Positions 16,499 through 26,083 of a stretch of 64,000 nt of DNA are shown piece after piece. The position numbers and the translations under genes are program-made. The notes under the pieces are model-generated. The model worked only from the letters and a program-made list of their open reading frames with translations, did no database searches and had not been told where the DNA came from. Origin of the DNA: Leeuwenhoekiella nanhaiensis (GTDB taxonomy: Bacteria > Bacteroidota > Bacteroidia > Flavobacteriales > Flavobacteriaceae). Positions within the stretch are counted from its first letter, which is position 1. Each line of letters begins with the position of its first letter. Where the stretch lies: NCBI RefSeq assembly GCF_002744755.1, contig NZ_KZ319288.1:310001-374000 (forward strand). The letters are read 5' to 3'.

Positions 16499-18448
16499 TT
16501 AGTTCTTCTCGGGCTGGTAATTATTAGGGAAAACATACACGAAGGTTGAACCCTCTCCAGGGCTGCTTTCGACCTCCAGACGGCCACCAATTTTAGTTGC
16601 GATCTCCTGACACAGTATTAGCCCAATTCCATTTCCGGGCTCATTTTCTGTACCCTTAATCGAATAGCGCTTTTGATCAACAAGTACTTTTTTGATTTCT
16701 TCAGAAGTCATACCTCTTCCGGTATCGGTGACTCGGAAATGATAGAAATTGGCTTTTTCCAAGAGTTCAAAAGTGATGTTTCCTCCTACCGGAGTAAATT
16801 TAATCGCATTACTTAAAAAATTACGGGCAATGACCTGCAGAACCTGATAATCGGTTTTTATGATTCGATCCTTTTCGATTTTCTGAAAAATCTGAAGATT
16901 TTTTCGGTTTAGGGCAGTCTCTTCTGCTTTTAAAGTTCCTGAAATAAGCTCATCTACTTTAACTTCCTGTATGTGGAAATCAAAACCATTCATCTGAGAT
17001 TTTGCCCATATTAGCACGCCCTGAATTAAACTATTAAGCGTTTCGGCCTGATCTTCTAATCCTTTGGCCAAATGTCTGATTTCTTCAATAGTAAATTCTT
17101 CAAAATGACTATTCAAAAATTGCGTGCTGCTTAAAATGGAAGATATAGGACTGCGCACATCGTGTGCAACTATTGAAAAAAGGTTGTCTTTTTGCGTATT
17201 GATAAGCTCCAGACTCCTGTTGTTTTCATTTAATATTTCCTGCTTCTCTTTCAACTTCTTGTTCGCGTCAGACTTATAGCTGTACAATTGATACAGGATC
17301 AGGAATAAAATCAGAAACAGAAAAACCAAAATAGCTACTGCCCAAATAGCATAACGCTGATTTTGCAATTGCAGATTTCGTAAATCGGCTTCCTGATTCA
17401 ACAACCTATTTTCGTAGATACGCTCTTCGGTCGCGTACTTTACTTTAATATTCTGAAGGATATTGATTTGCTCTCTGTTGTGAATTTCATCATTAAGTTT
17501 AATGTACTTCTGAGCATATTCTAAAGCTTCCGCTATGCGACCTTCAGTCTCCAAAAGCTTTTGCTTTGCTTCGTAGAATCGCAAGGTTACATATTGATCA
17601 TTTATAGCCAATGCCTTTTGCTCGAGACCCTCTAATTCTGCCGCGGCCTTGTTCTTATCTCCAAGAATCGTATAACTGAGAGACTTGTAGGATTTCGCCA
17701 AAATGGAAAACTGAATCGGAATACGATCCAGTTTAATGGCCTCATCAAGATTAGAGATGGCCTTATCGTAATCCTCCAGAAAAAAATAAGCCGTACCCAG
17801 ATTGAAATAGGAAACAGACAAAAGGCGTTTGTCATCCAGTTTTTCGGAATAGCTCAAAGAGCGTCGAGCGTAATAGAGCGCACTGTCTAACTGCTTTTTC
17901 TCCCGATATACCCCGCTTAAATTTGATAAATACTTGGTATAGGTTTCAAACTGAGCGACTGTATCGAGATATGTAATGGCTTCCTGAAAATTATAAAGCG
18001 CCTCATCATAATCTCTAAGATAAAAGTCTAAAACACCCAGATTTCCCAAACTTTCACTTATGCCCGTGCTGTCAGCTATTTGTTTATAATAGGGTAAAGC
18101 CTTTTGGAACTCTTCAATAGCCTGAGGATACTGGGATTTTACGATATAATAAGTTCCCTTGCGGTTGTAGGTTTTGGCAAGACCAAGTTGATATTCGTTC
18201 TTTTTAGAAAGTTCGAGAGCCTCGTCAATGTAAACCAACGCCGAGTCGGGCTTGTAATACAGATATTCGTAACTCAAACGCTCGAGAATGTGAACCAGGC
18301 TCGAATCTGATTTAGTTTCTGATAATTTTTGGAGAAGAGAATCTATAGGACGTGTTTGCCCTAATGCTGACAGACTTATGAGGAGCGTAAAAAAAAGAAA
18401 TACCCTTCCTATAGCAATACTGAGATATGCGTTACAATTGTAATTCAC
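16499..18448 (-). CDS. TPR-domain sensor histidine kinase
   Basis: Membrane-bound histidine kinase with a periplasmic TPR sensor. Start is unclear: GTG at 18448 gives a normal signal peptide (ending LSALGQ) and 649 residues; the frame stays open to a TTG at 18484 and no ATG is available. Order: TPR repeats (about 40-330; e.g. DYDEALYNFQEAI, EDYDKAISNLDEAI), transmembrane helix (YAIWAVAILVFLFLILFLIL), short coiled coil, HisKA with SIVAHDVRSPISSIL, and the ATPase domain with NFLSNAIKFTP (N box), VTDTGRGM (G1) and GNGIGLILC (G2). No response regulator is adjacent and none is fused, so it is an orphan kinase. Lies 68 bp after pyrD and may share its transcript. Confidence 0.9.
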   Translation of the reverse strand: MNYNCNAYLSIAIGRVFLFFTLLISLSALGQTRPIDSLLQKLSETKSDSSLVHILERLSYEYLYYKPDSALVYIDEALELSKKNEYQLGLAKTYNRKGTYYIVKSQYPQAIEEFQKALPYYKQIADSTGISESLGNLGVLDFYLRDYDEALYNFQEAITYLDTVAQFETYTKYLSNLSGVYREKKQLDSALYYARRSLSYSEKLDDKRLLSVSYFNLGTAYFFLEDYDKAISNLDEAIKLDRIPIQFSILAKSYKSLSYTILGDKNKAAAELEGLEQKALAINDQYVTLRFYEAKQKLLETEGRIAEALEYAQKYIKLNDEIHNREQINILQNIKVKYATEERIYENRLLNQEADLRNLQLQNQRYAIWAVAILVFLFLILFLILYQLYSYKSDANKKLKEKQEILNENNRSLELINTQKDNLFSIVAHDVRSPISSILSSTQFLNSHFEEFTIEEIRHLAKGLEDQAETLNSLIQGVLIWAKSQMNGFDFHIQEVKVDELISGTLKAEETALNRKNLQIFQKIEKDRIIKTDYQVLQVIARNFLSNAIKFTPVGGNITFELLEKANFYHFRVTDTGRGMTSEEIKKVLVDQKRYSIKGTENEPGNGIGLILCQEIATKIGGRLEVESSPGEGSTFVYVFPNNYQPEKN

Positions 18449-18516
18449 GTAATTATAAATATGAAAGGGGGTCGCTTTTCGCAATTATAAATTTAAACGA
18501 ATTTCGAGAACTGCTA

Positions 18517-19533
18517 TTATAGTTTCTGTAAAATTTTGCGGTTTATGCGTTTAATAAGTCCCGGACCTTCATAAATAAAGCCAGTGTAAAGCTGAACAAG
18601 ACTTGCTCCTGCCTCCAGTTTATCTATGGCGTCCTGTGGAGTATGAATTCCACCTACGCCAATAATAGGGAAAGCTTTTCCGCTCTTCTCAGCCAGGAAG
18701 CGAATAACAGCTGTTGAACGCTGCGTCAAAGGCTTACCGCTTAATCCACCGGTTTCGTCTTTTGCCTCAGATTGAAGTCCGTCACGGCTTATGGTGGTAT
18801 TTGTGGCTATAACTCCGGCAATTTGAGTCTCTTTTACAATGTCAATAATATCGAGCAATTGGGAGTCCGTAAGATCTGGTGCAATTTTTAGCAGAATGGG
18901 TTTTTGTTTTGGCTTTTTAGCGTTTAGATTCTGAAGTCCGCTAAGCAATTGTGTTAGTGGTTCTTTATCCTGTAGTTCTCTGAGATTAGGTGTGTTTGGC
19001 GAGCTCACATTAACCACGTAATAATCTACATAATCATAAAGCGCTTCAAAGCAGATTTTATAATCTTCAAAAGCTTCTGCATTAGGGGTGACTTTATTCT
19101 TACCGATATTGCCCCCTATCAAAACATCAGAATTTGATTTAAGGCGTTCAACGGCTGCCTCTACTCCTCCATTATTAAATCCCATTCGGTTAATGATGGC
19201 GCTATCTTTTTTAAGGCGGAATAGTCGCTTTTTGGGATTTCCGGGTTGGGGTTTTGGGGTAAGTGTACCAATTTCAATAAAGCCAAAACCAAAATCAGCA
19301 AGTTCTTTATAGCGTTTAGCATCTTTATCAAAACCTGCTGCAAGCCCCACCGGATTTTTAAATTTTAGACCGAAAACCTCCCGTTCCAATCGCGGATCAT
19401 CAAGCTGAAACTGATTTTTAAGGAGTTTGGTAACCCCCAGTTTATGCATCAAGCCAATGCTTTTAAAACTGAAATGATGCACCGCTTCGGGGTCAAATTT
19501 GAAAAGCAAGGGGCGAATGATTGACTTGTACAT
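18517..19533 (-). CDS. pyrD: Dihydroorotate dehydrogenase (quinone), class 2
   Basis: Oxidises dihydroorotate to orotate with a membrane quinone, in pyrimidine synthesis. The 338-residue protein has the class 2 N-terminal membrane helix ([25 protein letters not shown], shown here in part: [11 protein letters not shown]), then the FMN barrel: [60 protein letters not shown] with the catalytic Ser, [11 protein letters not shown], and [16 protein letters not shown]. Full length. Upstream on the same strand is a receptor gene 120 bp away behind a terminator; downstream a histidine kinase follows. Firm assignment. Confidence 0.97.
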   Translation of the reverse strand: MYKSIIRPLLFKFDPEAVHHFSFKSIGLMHKLGVTKLLKNQFQLDDPRLEREVFGLKFKNPVGLAAGFDKDAKRYKELADFGFGFIEIGTLTPKPQPGNPKKRLFRLKKDSAIINRMGFNNGGVEAAVERLKSNSDVLIGGNIGKNKVTPNAEAFEDYKICFEALYDYVDYYVVNVSSPNTPNLRELQDKEPLTQLLSGLQNLNAKKPKQKPILLKIAPDLTDSQLLDIIDIVKETQIAGVIATNTTISRDGLQSEAKDETGGLSGKPLTQRSTAVIRFLAEKSGKAFPIIGVGGIHTPQDAIDKLEAGASLVQLYTGFIYEGPGLIKRINRKILQKL

Positions 19534-19600
19534 AGGTATGTGCTAAAACTGCTCAAAAATACAGTGCCTCTCTTAGAATCAAAAAGAAATAGACATATAA

Positions 19601-19627
19601 AAAAGGCTCCCTAAAAAGGAGCCTTTC
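19601..19627 (-). terminator. Terminator downstream of the large TonB-dependent receptor
   Basis: Arms AAAAGGCTCC (19601-19610) and GGAGCCTTT (19618-19626), loop CTAAAAA, with an A run on the plus strand that reads as a T run on the minus strand. Lies 27 bp beyond the receptor stop codon. Confidence 0.85.
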
Positions 19628-19653
19628 TTAAATAATGGTGTTTCTGAAAAACT

Positions 19654-22533
19654 TTAGTCTAATACAATATTCATACGGGCAAACAGATATCGACCATCTA
19701 TACCAAACTGTGTAGATCTTCTGGAATACAGAAAACGCCCATCTGATTGAAATGCCGGGTCTGCCATATCTGGATAGACGTCTAACAGGTTGTTAGCCCC
19801 TACGGTAAATTTAAGCGCTTTTGAAAAGCGGTAACTCGCGCTTAAATCGGTAACTATTTTTCCGGAATAAATACGATCAATATTTGGTTCAACATTATTG
19901 GTTGCCTCTTCCACTTCACCAAAGTAAGTATTGCGTAGAAACACATTCCACTTATCACCTACAAAAAGACTGTTAGTCAAACTTCCTTTAGTACGAGGCA
20001 CAGCAGCCTCTATATACAACTCGCTGGTTCGGTCAAAATAGGTTTCTGCAAGATCTGCATCCCGCACCGGCCCCGGAATATTGATATTTTCAATGGTTGT
20101 TTTTGACAGTGTAAAAGAAAGAGTGTTTTTTAACCTAAGATCTGTTCCCAAATTAGCACTGTGATCTGCAACAAAATCAATACCGGAAGTCTGAGTATCT
20201 ACAGAGTTTACAAAGAACGCCGCCTGTGTGGCATTTGCCTGACTGAATAAACGCTGCAATTCGGGATCTCCATTGGGGCCAAACTGACCCGTTAAAACCA
20301 CGCGATCATCAATATTGATCAAGTAACCATCTACTGTAAAGGAAAGATTTGCATCTGGAACTTTAGCCGTAAACCCGGCAGTGTAGCCCAGAGAGGTTTC
20401 TTCTTTCAGCTCTGCTATGTTGAGCACACGGGCAACTCGGGAGGTATTGGAGAAGATACCAACTTCCTGAGGAACCCCATCTACAAATAAGGTAGATGTA
20501 GAGTTGTAATAAATCTGGTGTAGCGATGGAGCTCTAAAGCCCGACTGTACCGAACCTCTGAGATTGAAGGTTTCATTGAGTTTCCACAAAAAGGAAGATT
20601 TAAAATTTAAGGTTCCGCCAAAATCCGAGAAATTCTCATAACGTAAAGCACCGGTCATACGGAAGGTATCGGTAAAATCTGCTTCCACATCCAGATATCC
20701 CGCAACTGAGTTTCGATAGGCATCTACCACGTTGTTCGGCGCAAAACCCGGAAATACCTGAATCCCTCCGGGACGACCGCTACCAAAAAAGTCTACAGGA
20801 ACTACACTGTTAGGATCGGTAGGATCGTAAACATTTCCCTGAGTATCATAACGGGCATAAGAAACCTCTTTACCAGGAATGATGTCGTAATTCTCAACAC
20901 GGTATTCAGCACCAAATGCAATACTTAAACCAGACATAATATTTTCGTAAAAACGACTTACGTCCAGGTTTGAAGTGTTTTCCTGATAGCTGTAACCACC
21001 CGCATCAGCTTCAAATGGCGTTGAATTAAGCAAGGAAGCGTTCAGTGAATTACTAATACGATACGTAAATTCGTTAATACCCGTATTGTTGCTTAAGTCC
21101 ACATTCCATTCTCCCACTTTACCACGAATTCCTACGGCAACTGCTTTATCCTTTATATTTGAATTGATCTCCGGTAAAAAACCATTTAAATAAACCGAAG
21201 TCACGTTTCGGGATTGAAAAGGTAAGCGGTAAAAACCGGCGGCATTACCGTTCTTAAACCCGAGTCCTCCGAAAGAATACAGTTTAAAATCACCCTCTCC
21301 TCCTAAAGGGATTTCAAGGTTTCCAAAAAACTGACCTCCTCTTAATTGTGAATTACCTACTCGCATGTTAAAATCGCTACGATCAAGGCCTCTAAAACCA
21401 AGCTCGGTATCAGTATTGTCATAATTAAGCGCCGTTCGCAAATCTGGGATGCTGTTAGCTGCATTAACCTGAGCAAGTACATCTGCCGGTAATCCTGCAC
21501 TTTGAGCGTAATCTTTGATTGCATCTACATCGGTTTGTAAATCAAGAAGATCAAAACCATCATTATTAGCTACACGTTCAATTGAATTATAGCCTGTAAA
21601 AATCTGTCCGCTAAATGAACGCATCCGGTTTGTGGCTCCTCTAAAGTTGAAGTTACCCGTAAAGTTTACAAATCCGCCCTTTTCGCCGATAGGCAAACCG
21701 TAATTAGCGCCAATATTAATTTTTTCGCCGTCAACACTATCGTCATAATTTTCACTGGTGAAGTTTGCCCCTGTAGTCATATCTATAGCAAGCTGGTTGG
21801 TAGCTTTTTTAAGCACAATATTGATCACCCCTGCAATGGCATCAGAACCATATTGGGCGGCGGCACCGTCTCTCAGGATTTCGATACGCTCAATAGCATT
21901 GGTTGGAATCGCGGATAAGTCAGTTCCTACAGAGCCACGACCAAAAGTACCGTTAGTATTTACCAGCGCCGTTTTGTGGCGTCTTTTTCCATTTATTAAT
22001 ACCAAAACCTGATCAGGTCCCAGTCCTCGTAAAGAAGCCGGTGCAATGTGATCGGTTCCATCAGAAATGGTTTGTGGGTTTGATGAAAAAGAAGGTGCTG
22101 CATAATTCAAAATTTCGGTTACTGTAATCTGCGGTGAGCTTTCGGCAATTTCTGAAACACTCAGCACGTCTACTGGTACTGCTGAGTTTACAGCTGTTCG
22201 GCTTGGATTACGGGTACCAATAAGTACAACCTGATCCAGAGCTACACCCGAGGTCATAGTTACATTAAGTACCGGTCCTGTTACCCGTAGTGTTTGGGTT
22301 TCAAATCCTACAAAAGAAAAAACCAGATTGACCCCGCTGGTTACTTCGATACTGTAGTTTCCGTCAAAATCTGTGATGGTTCCTTTGTCTGTACCTTCCA
22401 CTTGAACAGACACGCCAGGAAGCGGAGTAGATTGGTCATCTATAACCGTTCCGGATACTTGAATATCCTGTGCATATCCTACAAATAAAATAAAGCAAGA
22501 AAAGAGAACTGTAATGGTGAAGTTTCTTTGCAT
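19654..22533 (-). CDS. TonB-dependent receptor, large, ligand unknown
   Basis: A 959-residue outer-membrane receptor. Signal peptide ends FVGYAQ; carboxypeptidase-regulatory-like domain at about 22-100 (VSGTVIDDQSTPLPGVSVQVEG in part: DQSTPLPGVSVQVEG, FSFVGFETQTLRV); plug at about 110-240 (VPVDVLSVSEIAESSP, ASLRGLGPDQVLVLINGKRRH, IERIEILRDGAAAQYGSDAIAG); then a long barrel ending FGIDGRYLFARMNIVLD. No SusD gene or TonB-system gene is next to it, so it is an orphan receptor and not a classical polysaccharide locus. The RRH after LVLINGK is typical of a Bacteroidota/Proteobacteria receptor subgroup. Own terminator; start ATG at 22533 is clear. Confidence 0.93.
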   Translation of the reverse strand: MQRNFTITVLFSCFILFVGYAQDIQVSGTVIDDQSTPLPGVSVQVEGTDKGTITDFDGNYSIEVTSGVNLVFSFVGFETQTLRVTGPVLNVTMTSGVALDQVVLIGTRNPSRTAVNSAVPVDVLSVSEIAESSPQITVTEILNYAAPSFSSNPQTISDGTDHIAPASLRGLGPDQVLVLINGKRRHKTALVNTNGTFGRGSVGTDLSAIPTNAIERIEILRDGAAAQYGSDAIAGVINIVLKKATNQLAIDMTTGANFTSENYDDSVDGEKINIGANYGLPIGEKGGFVNFTGNFNFRGATNRMRSFSGQIFTGYNSIERVANNDGFDLLDLQTDVDAIKDYAQSAGLPADVLAQVNAANSIPDLRTALNYDNTDTELGFRGLDRSDFNMRVGNSQLRGGQFFGNLEIPLGGEGDFKLYSFGGLGFKNGNAAGFYRLPFQSRNVTSVYLNGFLPEINSNIKDKAVAVGIRGKVGEWNVDLSNNTGINEFTYRISNSLNASLLNSTPFEADAGGYSYQENTSNLDVSRFYENIMSGLSIAFGAEYRVENYDIIPGKEVSYARYDTQGNVYDPTDPNSVVPVDFFGSGRPGGIQVFPGFAPNNVVDAYRNSVAGYLDVEADFTDTFRMTGALRYENFSDFGGTLNFKSSFLWKLNETFNLRGSVQSGFRAPSLHQIYYNSTSTLFVDGVPQEVGIFSNTSRVARVLNIAELKEETSLGYTAGFTAKVPDANLSFTVDGYLINIDDRVVLTGQFGPNGDPELQRLFSQANATQAAFFVNSVDTQTSGIDFVADHSANLGTDLRLKNTLSFTLSKTTIENINIPGPVRDADLAETYFDRTSELYIEAAVPRTKGSLTNSLFVGDKWNVFLRNTYFGEVEEATNNVEPNIDRIYSGKIVTDLSASYRFSKALKFTVGANNLLDVYPDMADPAFQSDGRFLYSRRSTQFGIDGRYLFARMNIVLD

Positions 22534-22658
22534 AATTATAATTTTGTGTTAGTTTGAAATAGTGAGTTTAAAGTAGCTATTTTTTCAAGAAATTTTAAGA
22601 AAAAACTATTTTTTTAACGTAAACGTTTGAAATAAATAAACAAAAAGACCAATATAGT

Positions 22659-23909
22659 GTGAAAAATACATTTATAATAGAGAGAAAATCGCTCATTGAT
22701 CGCTTTATCAGTTATGTAACCATAGACACCCAGAGTGACCCCGAAAGTTCTGACACTCCCAGTACGCAAAAACAGTGGGACCTGGCTCGCAAACTGCATC
22801 AGGAACTTCTGGATTTTGGTCTTGACGATGCAACAATTGATGACAATGGGTACATTATGGCCACCTTACCCGCTACCAGTTCAAAAAAGCTCCCGGTGAT
22901 TGGGTTCATTTCGCATTACGATACTACCCCAGATTTTAGCGGAACTGATGTAAAACCTCAGATTATTCGCGAATATGATGGGAAAGACATCGTTCTCAAC
23001 GAAGAGCAGGGTGTCGTTTTAAGTCCCGATGATTTTGAGGAACTCGAAAATTATAAGGGCCAAACGCTAATTACCACAGATGGAACTACCCTTCTGGGAG
23101 CCGATGATAAAGCGGGGATTACTGAAATTATGGAGGCCGTAAACTATTTGAAAAACCATCCTGAAATTGAGCACGGTCCTATTCGTATAGGCTTCACGCC
23201 AGACGAGGAAATAGGTCGTGGTGCACATAAATTTGATGTAAAGAAATTTGGTGCAGACTGGGCGTATACAATGGATGGTAGTGAAATTGGTGAGCTGGAA
23301 TACGAAAACTTCAATGCCGCAGGCGTAAAGGTATTTGTAAAAGGAAAAAGCGTACATCCGGGCTATGCAAAGGGCAAAATGATTAACAGCATCTACATTG
23401 CACAGGACTTTATCAACTCCTTACCCAGACTTGAAACGCCTGAACACACCTCAGATCGGGAAGGTTTTTTTCATTTAAACGGAATTAAAGGTGATGTGGA
23501 AGAAACTGTTCTTGAATACATAATACGAGACCACGATCGCGAGCATTTTGAGGCCCGAAAAGAAGTTTTAAGTAATCTTGCGACAGAGATTAACAGCCAG
23601 TATGGTCTGGAACTGATTACCCTCACGATTAAAGATCAGTATTTTAATATGCGTGAAAAGATTGAACAAGTAATGCATATTGTAGATCTGGCTGAAGAGG
23701 CTATGATAGCTGTAGGTGTTGAACCTATAATTAAACCCATACGTGGTGGCACAGACGGATCTCAACTTTCATTTATGGGACTTCCCTGTCCTAATATCTT
23801 TGCGGGAGGACATAATTTTCACGGAAGATTTGAATATGTTCCGGTAGAAAGTATGCTTAAAGCAACTGAAGTTATTATTAAAATAGCCGAATTGGCTGCA
23901 AAAAAATAA
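22659..23909 (+). CDS. pepT: Peptidase T (tripeptide aminopeptidase)
   Basis: Cytoplasmic M20 zinc aminopeptidase that removes the N-terminal residue of tripeptides. Starts at GTG 22659, because no ATG precedes the conserved [17 protein letters not shown]; 416 residues, usual length. Zinc ligands and catalytic residues are visible: [10 protein letters not shown] (first His), [13 protein letters not shown] (bridging Asp), [10 protein letters not shown] (catalytic Glu-Glu), DGSEIGELE, and [12 protein letters not shown] with [15 protein letters not shown] near the C-terminus. Stands alone between a divergent receptor gene and an FKBP gene. A short A/T hairpin overlaps the stop codon at 23908-23930. 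Firm assignment. Confidence 0.96.
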   Translation: MKNTFIIERKSLIDRFISYVTIDTQSDPESSDTPSTQKQWDLARKLHQELLDFGLDDATIDDNGYIMATLPATSSKKLPVIGFISHYDTTPDFSGTDVKPQIIREYDGKDIVLNEEQGVVLSPDDFEELENYKGQTLITTDGTTLLGADDKAGITEIMEAVNYLKNHPEIEHGPIRIGFTPDEEIGRGAHKFDVKKFGADWAYTMDGSEIGELEYENFNAAGVKVFVKGKSVHPGYAKGKMINSIYIAQDFINSLPRLETPEHTSDREGFFHLNGIKGDVEETVLEYIIRDHDREHFEARKEVLSNLATEINSQYGLELITLTIKDQYFNMREKIEQVMHIVDLAEEAMIAVGVEPIIKPIRGGTDGSQLSFMGLPCPNIFAGGHNFHGRFEYVPVESMLKATEVIIKIAELAAKK

Positions 23910-23930
23910 GGATTGAAAAGCAACCTTTTT
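23908..23930 (+). terminator. Weak terminator after pepT
   Basis: AAGG-A-TTG / CAA-CCTT with one bulge and a following T run of five; it overlaps the pepT stop codon. Weak, so possibly only an attenuator before the FKBP gene. Confidence 0.4.
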
Positions 23931-24007
23931 GACCTGCTTGTATCTAAAGGCTAAGTATTCCGGTATAGACGGAATGCGGTTCAACCTTATTTAAAATTAA
24001 ATTTTTT

Positions 24008-24490
24008 ATGAAATCATTTTTAGGATTACTGTTTATCAGCTTATTTGTTTCCTGTTCATTAAGTGACGATGCAGGGCCCACACAACCTACAGAAACCGAA
24101 GCCGAAGCATTTGCCCGTAACCAGGAAGAAATAGCAGCCTATTTAGAAGCTAATGATTTGACCGCACAGACAACTTCCAGTGGTCTGCATTATATCATTA
24201 CGGAGGAAGGAACAGGAGAATCTCCCACAGCTACTTCAACCGTTAGGGTAAATTACAAAGGTTATTTTCTGAATAATTCGGTATTTGACCAGACGACTAC
24301 AACACCGGCAGAATTCAATTTAAGCAATGTTATTACCGGTTTTAGTGAAGGCATCAGATTGATGAAAACCGGTGGAAAAGCCACTTTATTTTTACCTGCA
24401 AAATTAGCCTACGGTGCTTTTGGCAATGCAAGAATACCCTCTAATACCGCATTAATTTTTGACGTGGAACTTATCGAAATCGTTGAGTAA
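24008..24490 (+). CDS. FKBP-type peptidylprolyl isomerase lipoprotein
   Basis: A 160-residue lipoprotein: lipobox FVSCSLSDDAG (Cys at about 16), a short helical region (about 30-55; EAFARNQEEIAAYLEANDL) as in FkpA/MIP proteins, then one FKBP domain (about 60-160) with GLHYIITEEGTGESP, VRVNYKGYFLNNSVFDQT, VITGFSEGIRLMKTGGKATLFLPAKLAYG and LIFDVELIEI. Catalyses proline isomerisation of exported proteins; anchored by lipid. Single gene, strong terminator after it. The active-site aromatics of FKBPs are mostly retained (Y in VNYKGY, F in FDQT, Y in LAYG). Confidence 0.93.
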   Translation: MKSFLGLLFISLFVSCSLSDDAGPTQPTETEAEAFARNQEEIAAYLEANDLTAQTTSSGLHYIITEEGTGESPTATSTVRVNYKGYFLNNSVFDQTTTTPAEFNLSNVITGFSEGIRLMKTGGKATLFLPAKLAYGAFGNARIPSNTALIFDVELIEIVE

Positions 24491-24506
24491 TTGCCAAGCA
24501 TATTAA

Positions 24507-24537
24507 ATAAAAAAAGCGCCTATGAGGCGCTTTTTTT
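24507..24537 (+). terminator. Bidirectional terminator between the FKBP gene and rocD
   Basis: AAAAAAGCGCC / GGCGCTTTTTT with loop TATGA, A and T runs on both sides; lies between convergent genes and can serve both. Confidence 0.92.
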
Positions 24538-24558
24538 ATTTAATCTTAAAACAGGTTT

Positions 24559-25839
24559 CTACTTTTCAAAATCACCCAGTGTTTTCGTAATAATTGCTAC
24601 ACAATCCAGAAGCTGCTCTTCGTTCATCACCAGTGGAGGTGCAAAACGAATGATATTACCGTGAGTAGGTTTAGCTAGCAATCCATTTTCTTTTAAGGCT
24701 ACGCAGATATCCCAGGCTGTACTGCTGTCTTCGGTATCGTTAATCACAATCGCATTGAGTAATCCGCGGCCACGCACCAGATTTACAATAGTACTGTCTT
24801 TAATATACTCATTCAGTTTAGCGCGAAATAATTCACCCAATTTGCGGGCATTTTGTGCTAGATTTTCGTCTTTAACCACGTTAAGGGCAGCCATTGCCAC
24901 CGCTCCCGCCACCGGATTACCCCCAAAGGTAGAACCGTGCTGACCGGGTTGAATCACATTCATTATTTCGTCATCTGCCAGTACTGCAGATACTGGGTAG
25001 GCACCTCCGGAAAGCGCTTTTCCTAATATTAAAATATCAGGACGACTATAGGTTTCCTGACGCTCGCAATGTCCTTCACAGGTACAATTACCACAAACTG
25101 CCAGTAAAGCACCGGTACGTGCGATTCCGGTTTGAATTTCATCAGCGATAAAAAGCACATTATGCTTTTCGCAAATCGCCTTAGCCTGTTTCATAAAATC
25201 ATCTGATGGCGTATACACCCCAGCTTCTCCCTGAATGGGCTCAACCAGAAAACCGGCAACATTTTTATTTTCGATCAAAGCACGTTCGAGAGCTTTGGGA
25301 TCATCGTAAGGTATTTTTATAAATCCGGGGGTGTAAGGACCAAAGTTTTTACGGGCACCTTCATCATTAGAAAAAGAGATGATCGTAGTCGTTCTTCCGT
25401 GAAAATTATTTTCACATACAATAATTTGGGCATCCTGTTCTTTCACGCCTTTTTTCTCATAAGCCCACTTACGTGCGATTTTAATCGCAGTTTCAACCGC
25501 CTCTGCCCCGGTATTCATAGGCAGCAGCTTGTCAAACTTAAAATAATCTGTCGCAAAAGCTTCATAGCGACCCAGAATATCATTGTGAAAAGCCCGTGAA
25601 GTCAGGGTAAGCGTTTGTGCCTGTTTGTTCATCGCATCAACGATGGCAGGATGGCAATGTCCCTGGTTTACCGCAGAATAAGCAGATAAAAAGTCATAAT
25701 ACTTCTTACCTTCTACATCCCACACAAAAACACCTTCTCCCCGGCTTAAAACCACCGGTAACGGATGATAATTGTGCGCGCCGTGTTTTTCTTCAAGGGC
25801 AATCGCTTCCTGTGAAGTGAGTTGATCTTCAGTAATCAT
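24559..25839 (-). CDS. rocD: Ornithine aminotransferase with Cys-rich insertion
   Basis: PLP enzyme converting ornithine and 2-oxoglutarate to glutamate semialdehyde. The 426-residue protein shows GVFVWDVEGKKYYDFLSAYSAVNQGH, MNTGAEAVETAIKIARKW, ENNFHGRTTTIISFS, VEPIQGEAGV, DEIQTGIARTG (Asp about 233) and LGKALSGGAYPVSAVLAD with the PLP lysine at about 274. Between RTGALLAV and RPDILILGKAL sits an unusual insertion, CGNCTCEGHCERQETYS, with Cys at about 249, 252, 254 and 258, where human OAT has only DYENV. I recall similar inserts in other Flavobacteriaceae. It may bind a metal; untested. Single gene, terminator shared with the FKBP gene. Confidence 0.95.
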   Translation of the reverse strand: MITEDQLTSQEAIALEEKHGAHNYHPLPVVLSRGEGVFVWDVEGKKYYDFLSAYSAVNQGHCHPAIVDAMNKQAQTLTLTSRAFHNDILGRYEAFATDYFKFDKLLPMNTGAEAVETAIKIARKWAYEKKGVKEQDAQIIVCENNFHGRTTTIISFSNDEGARKNFGPYTPGFIKIPYDDPKALERALIENKNVAGFLVEPIQGEAGVYTPSDDFMKQAKAICEKHNVLFIADEIQTGIARTGALLAVCGNCTCEGHCERQETYSRPDILILGKALSGGAYPVSAVLADDEIMNVIQPGQHGSTFGGNPVAGAVAMAALNVVKDENLAQNARKLGELFRAKLNEYIKDSTIVNLVRGRGLLNAIVINDTEDSSTAWDICVALKENGLLAKPTHGNIIRFAPPLVMNEEQLLDCVAIITKTLGDFEK

Positions 25840-26046
25840 GTTGTAAAAAATTTTAGGGTAAGCATTCTATGATTCCTGCTTGGATAATGCCTTCAGTACA
25901 TTTCAGTATAACTTCAGAAGAAACATCACTAAAAACATTGTTAAAAGGAGAGAAATCATCCTGTTTAAGCTTTCGCAATTTATTAAAAATTCGGTAACTC
26001 TCTAGCTTACTTAGTGCTAAAGCTTCCTTAAATGCGGGGCTGAAGC

Positions 26047-26079
26047 TTGATGCAGATCATCATAATTATACTATTTTTG
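26047..26079 (+). promoter_or_regulatory. rlmD promoter with almost no leader
   Basis: TTG at 26047-26049, 22-bp spacer, TATTTTTG at 26072-26079. The GTG start codon is at 26084, only 4 bp beyond the -7 element, so the transcript would be leaderless or nearly so. The 5' part of the 244-bp gap (25840-26046) shows nothing recognisable. Confidence 0.55.
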
Positions 26080-26083
26080 CCGC

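Noticed and set aside
19654-22533. Polysaccharide utilisation locus (SusC/SusD)
   Set aside because: No SusD-like gene, glycoside hydrolase or regulator is nearby, so the receptor cannot be called SusC.
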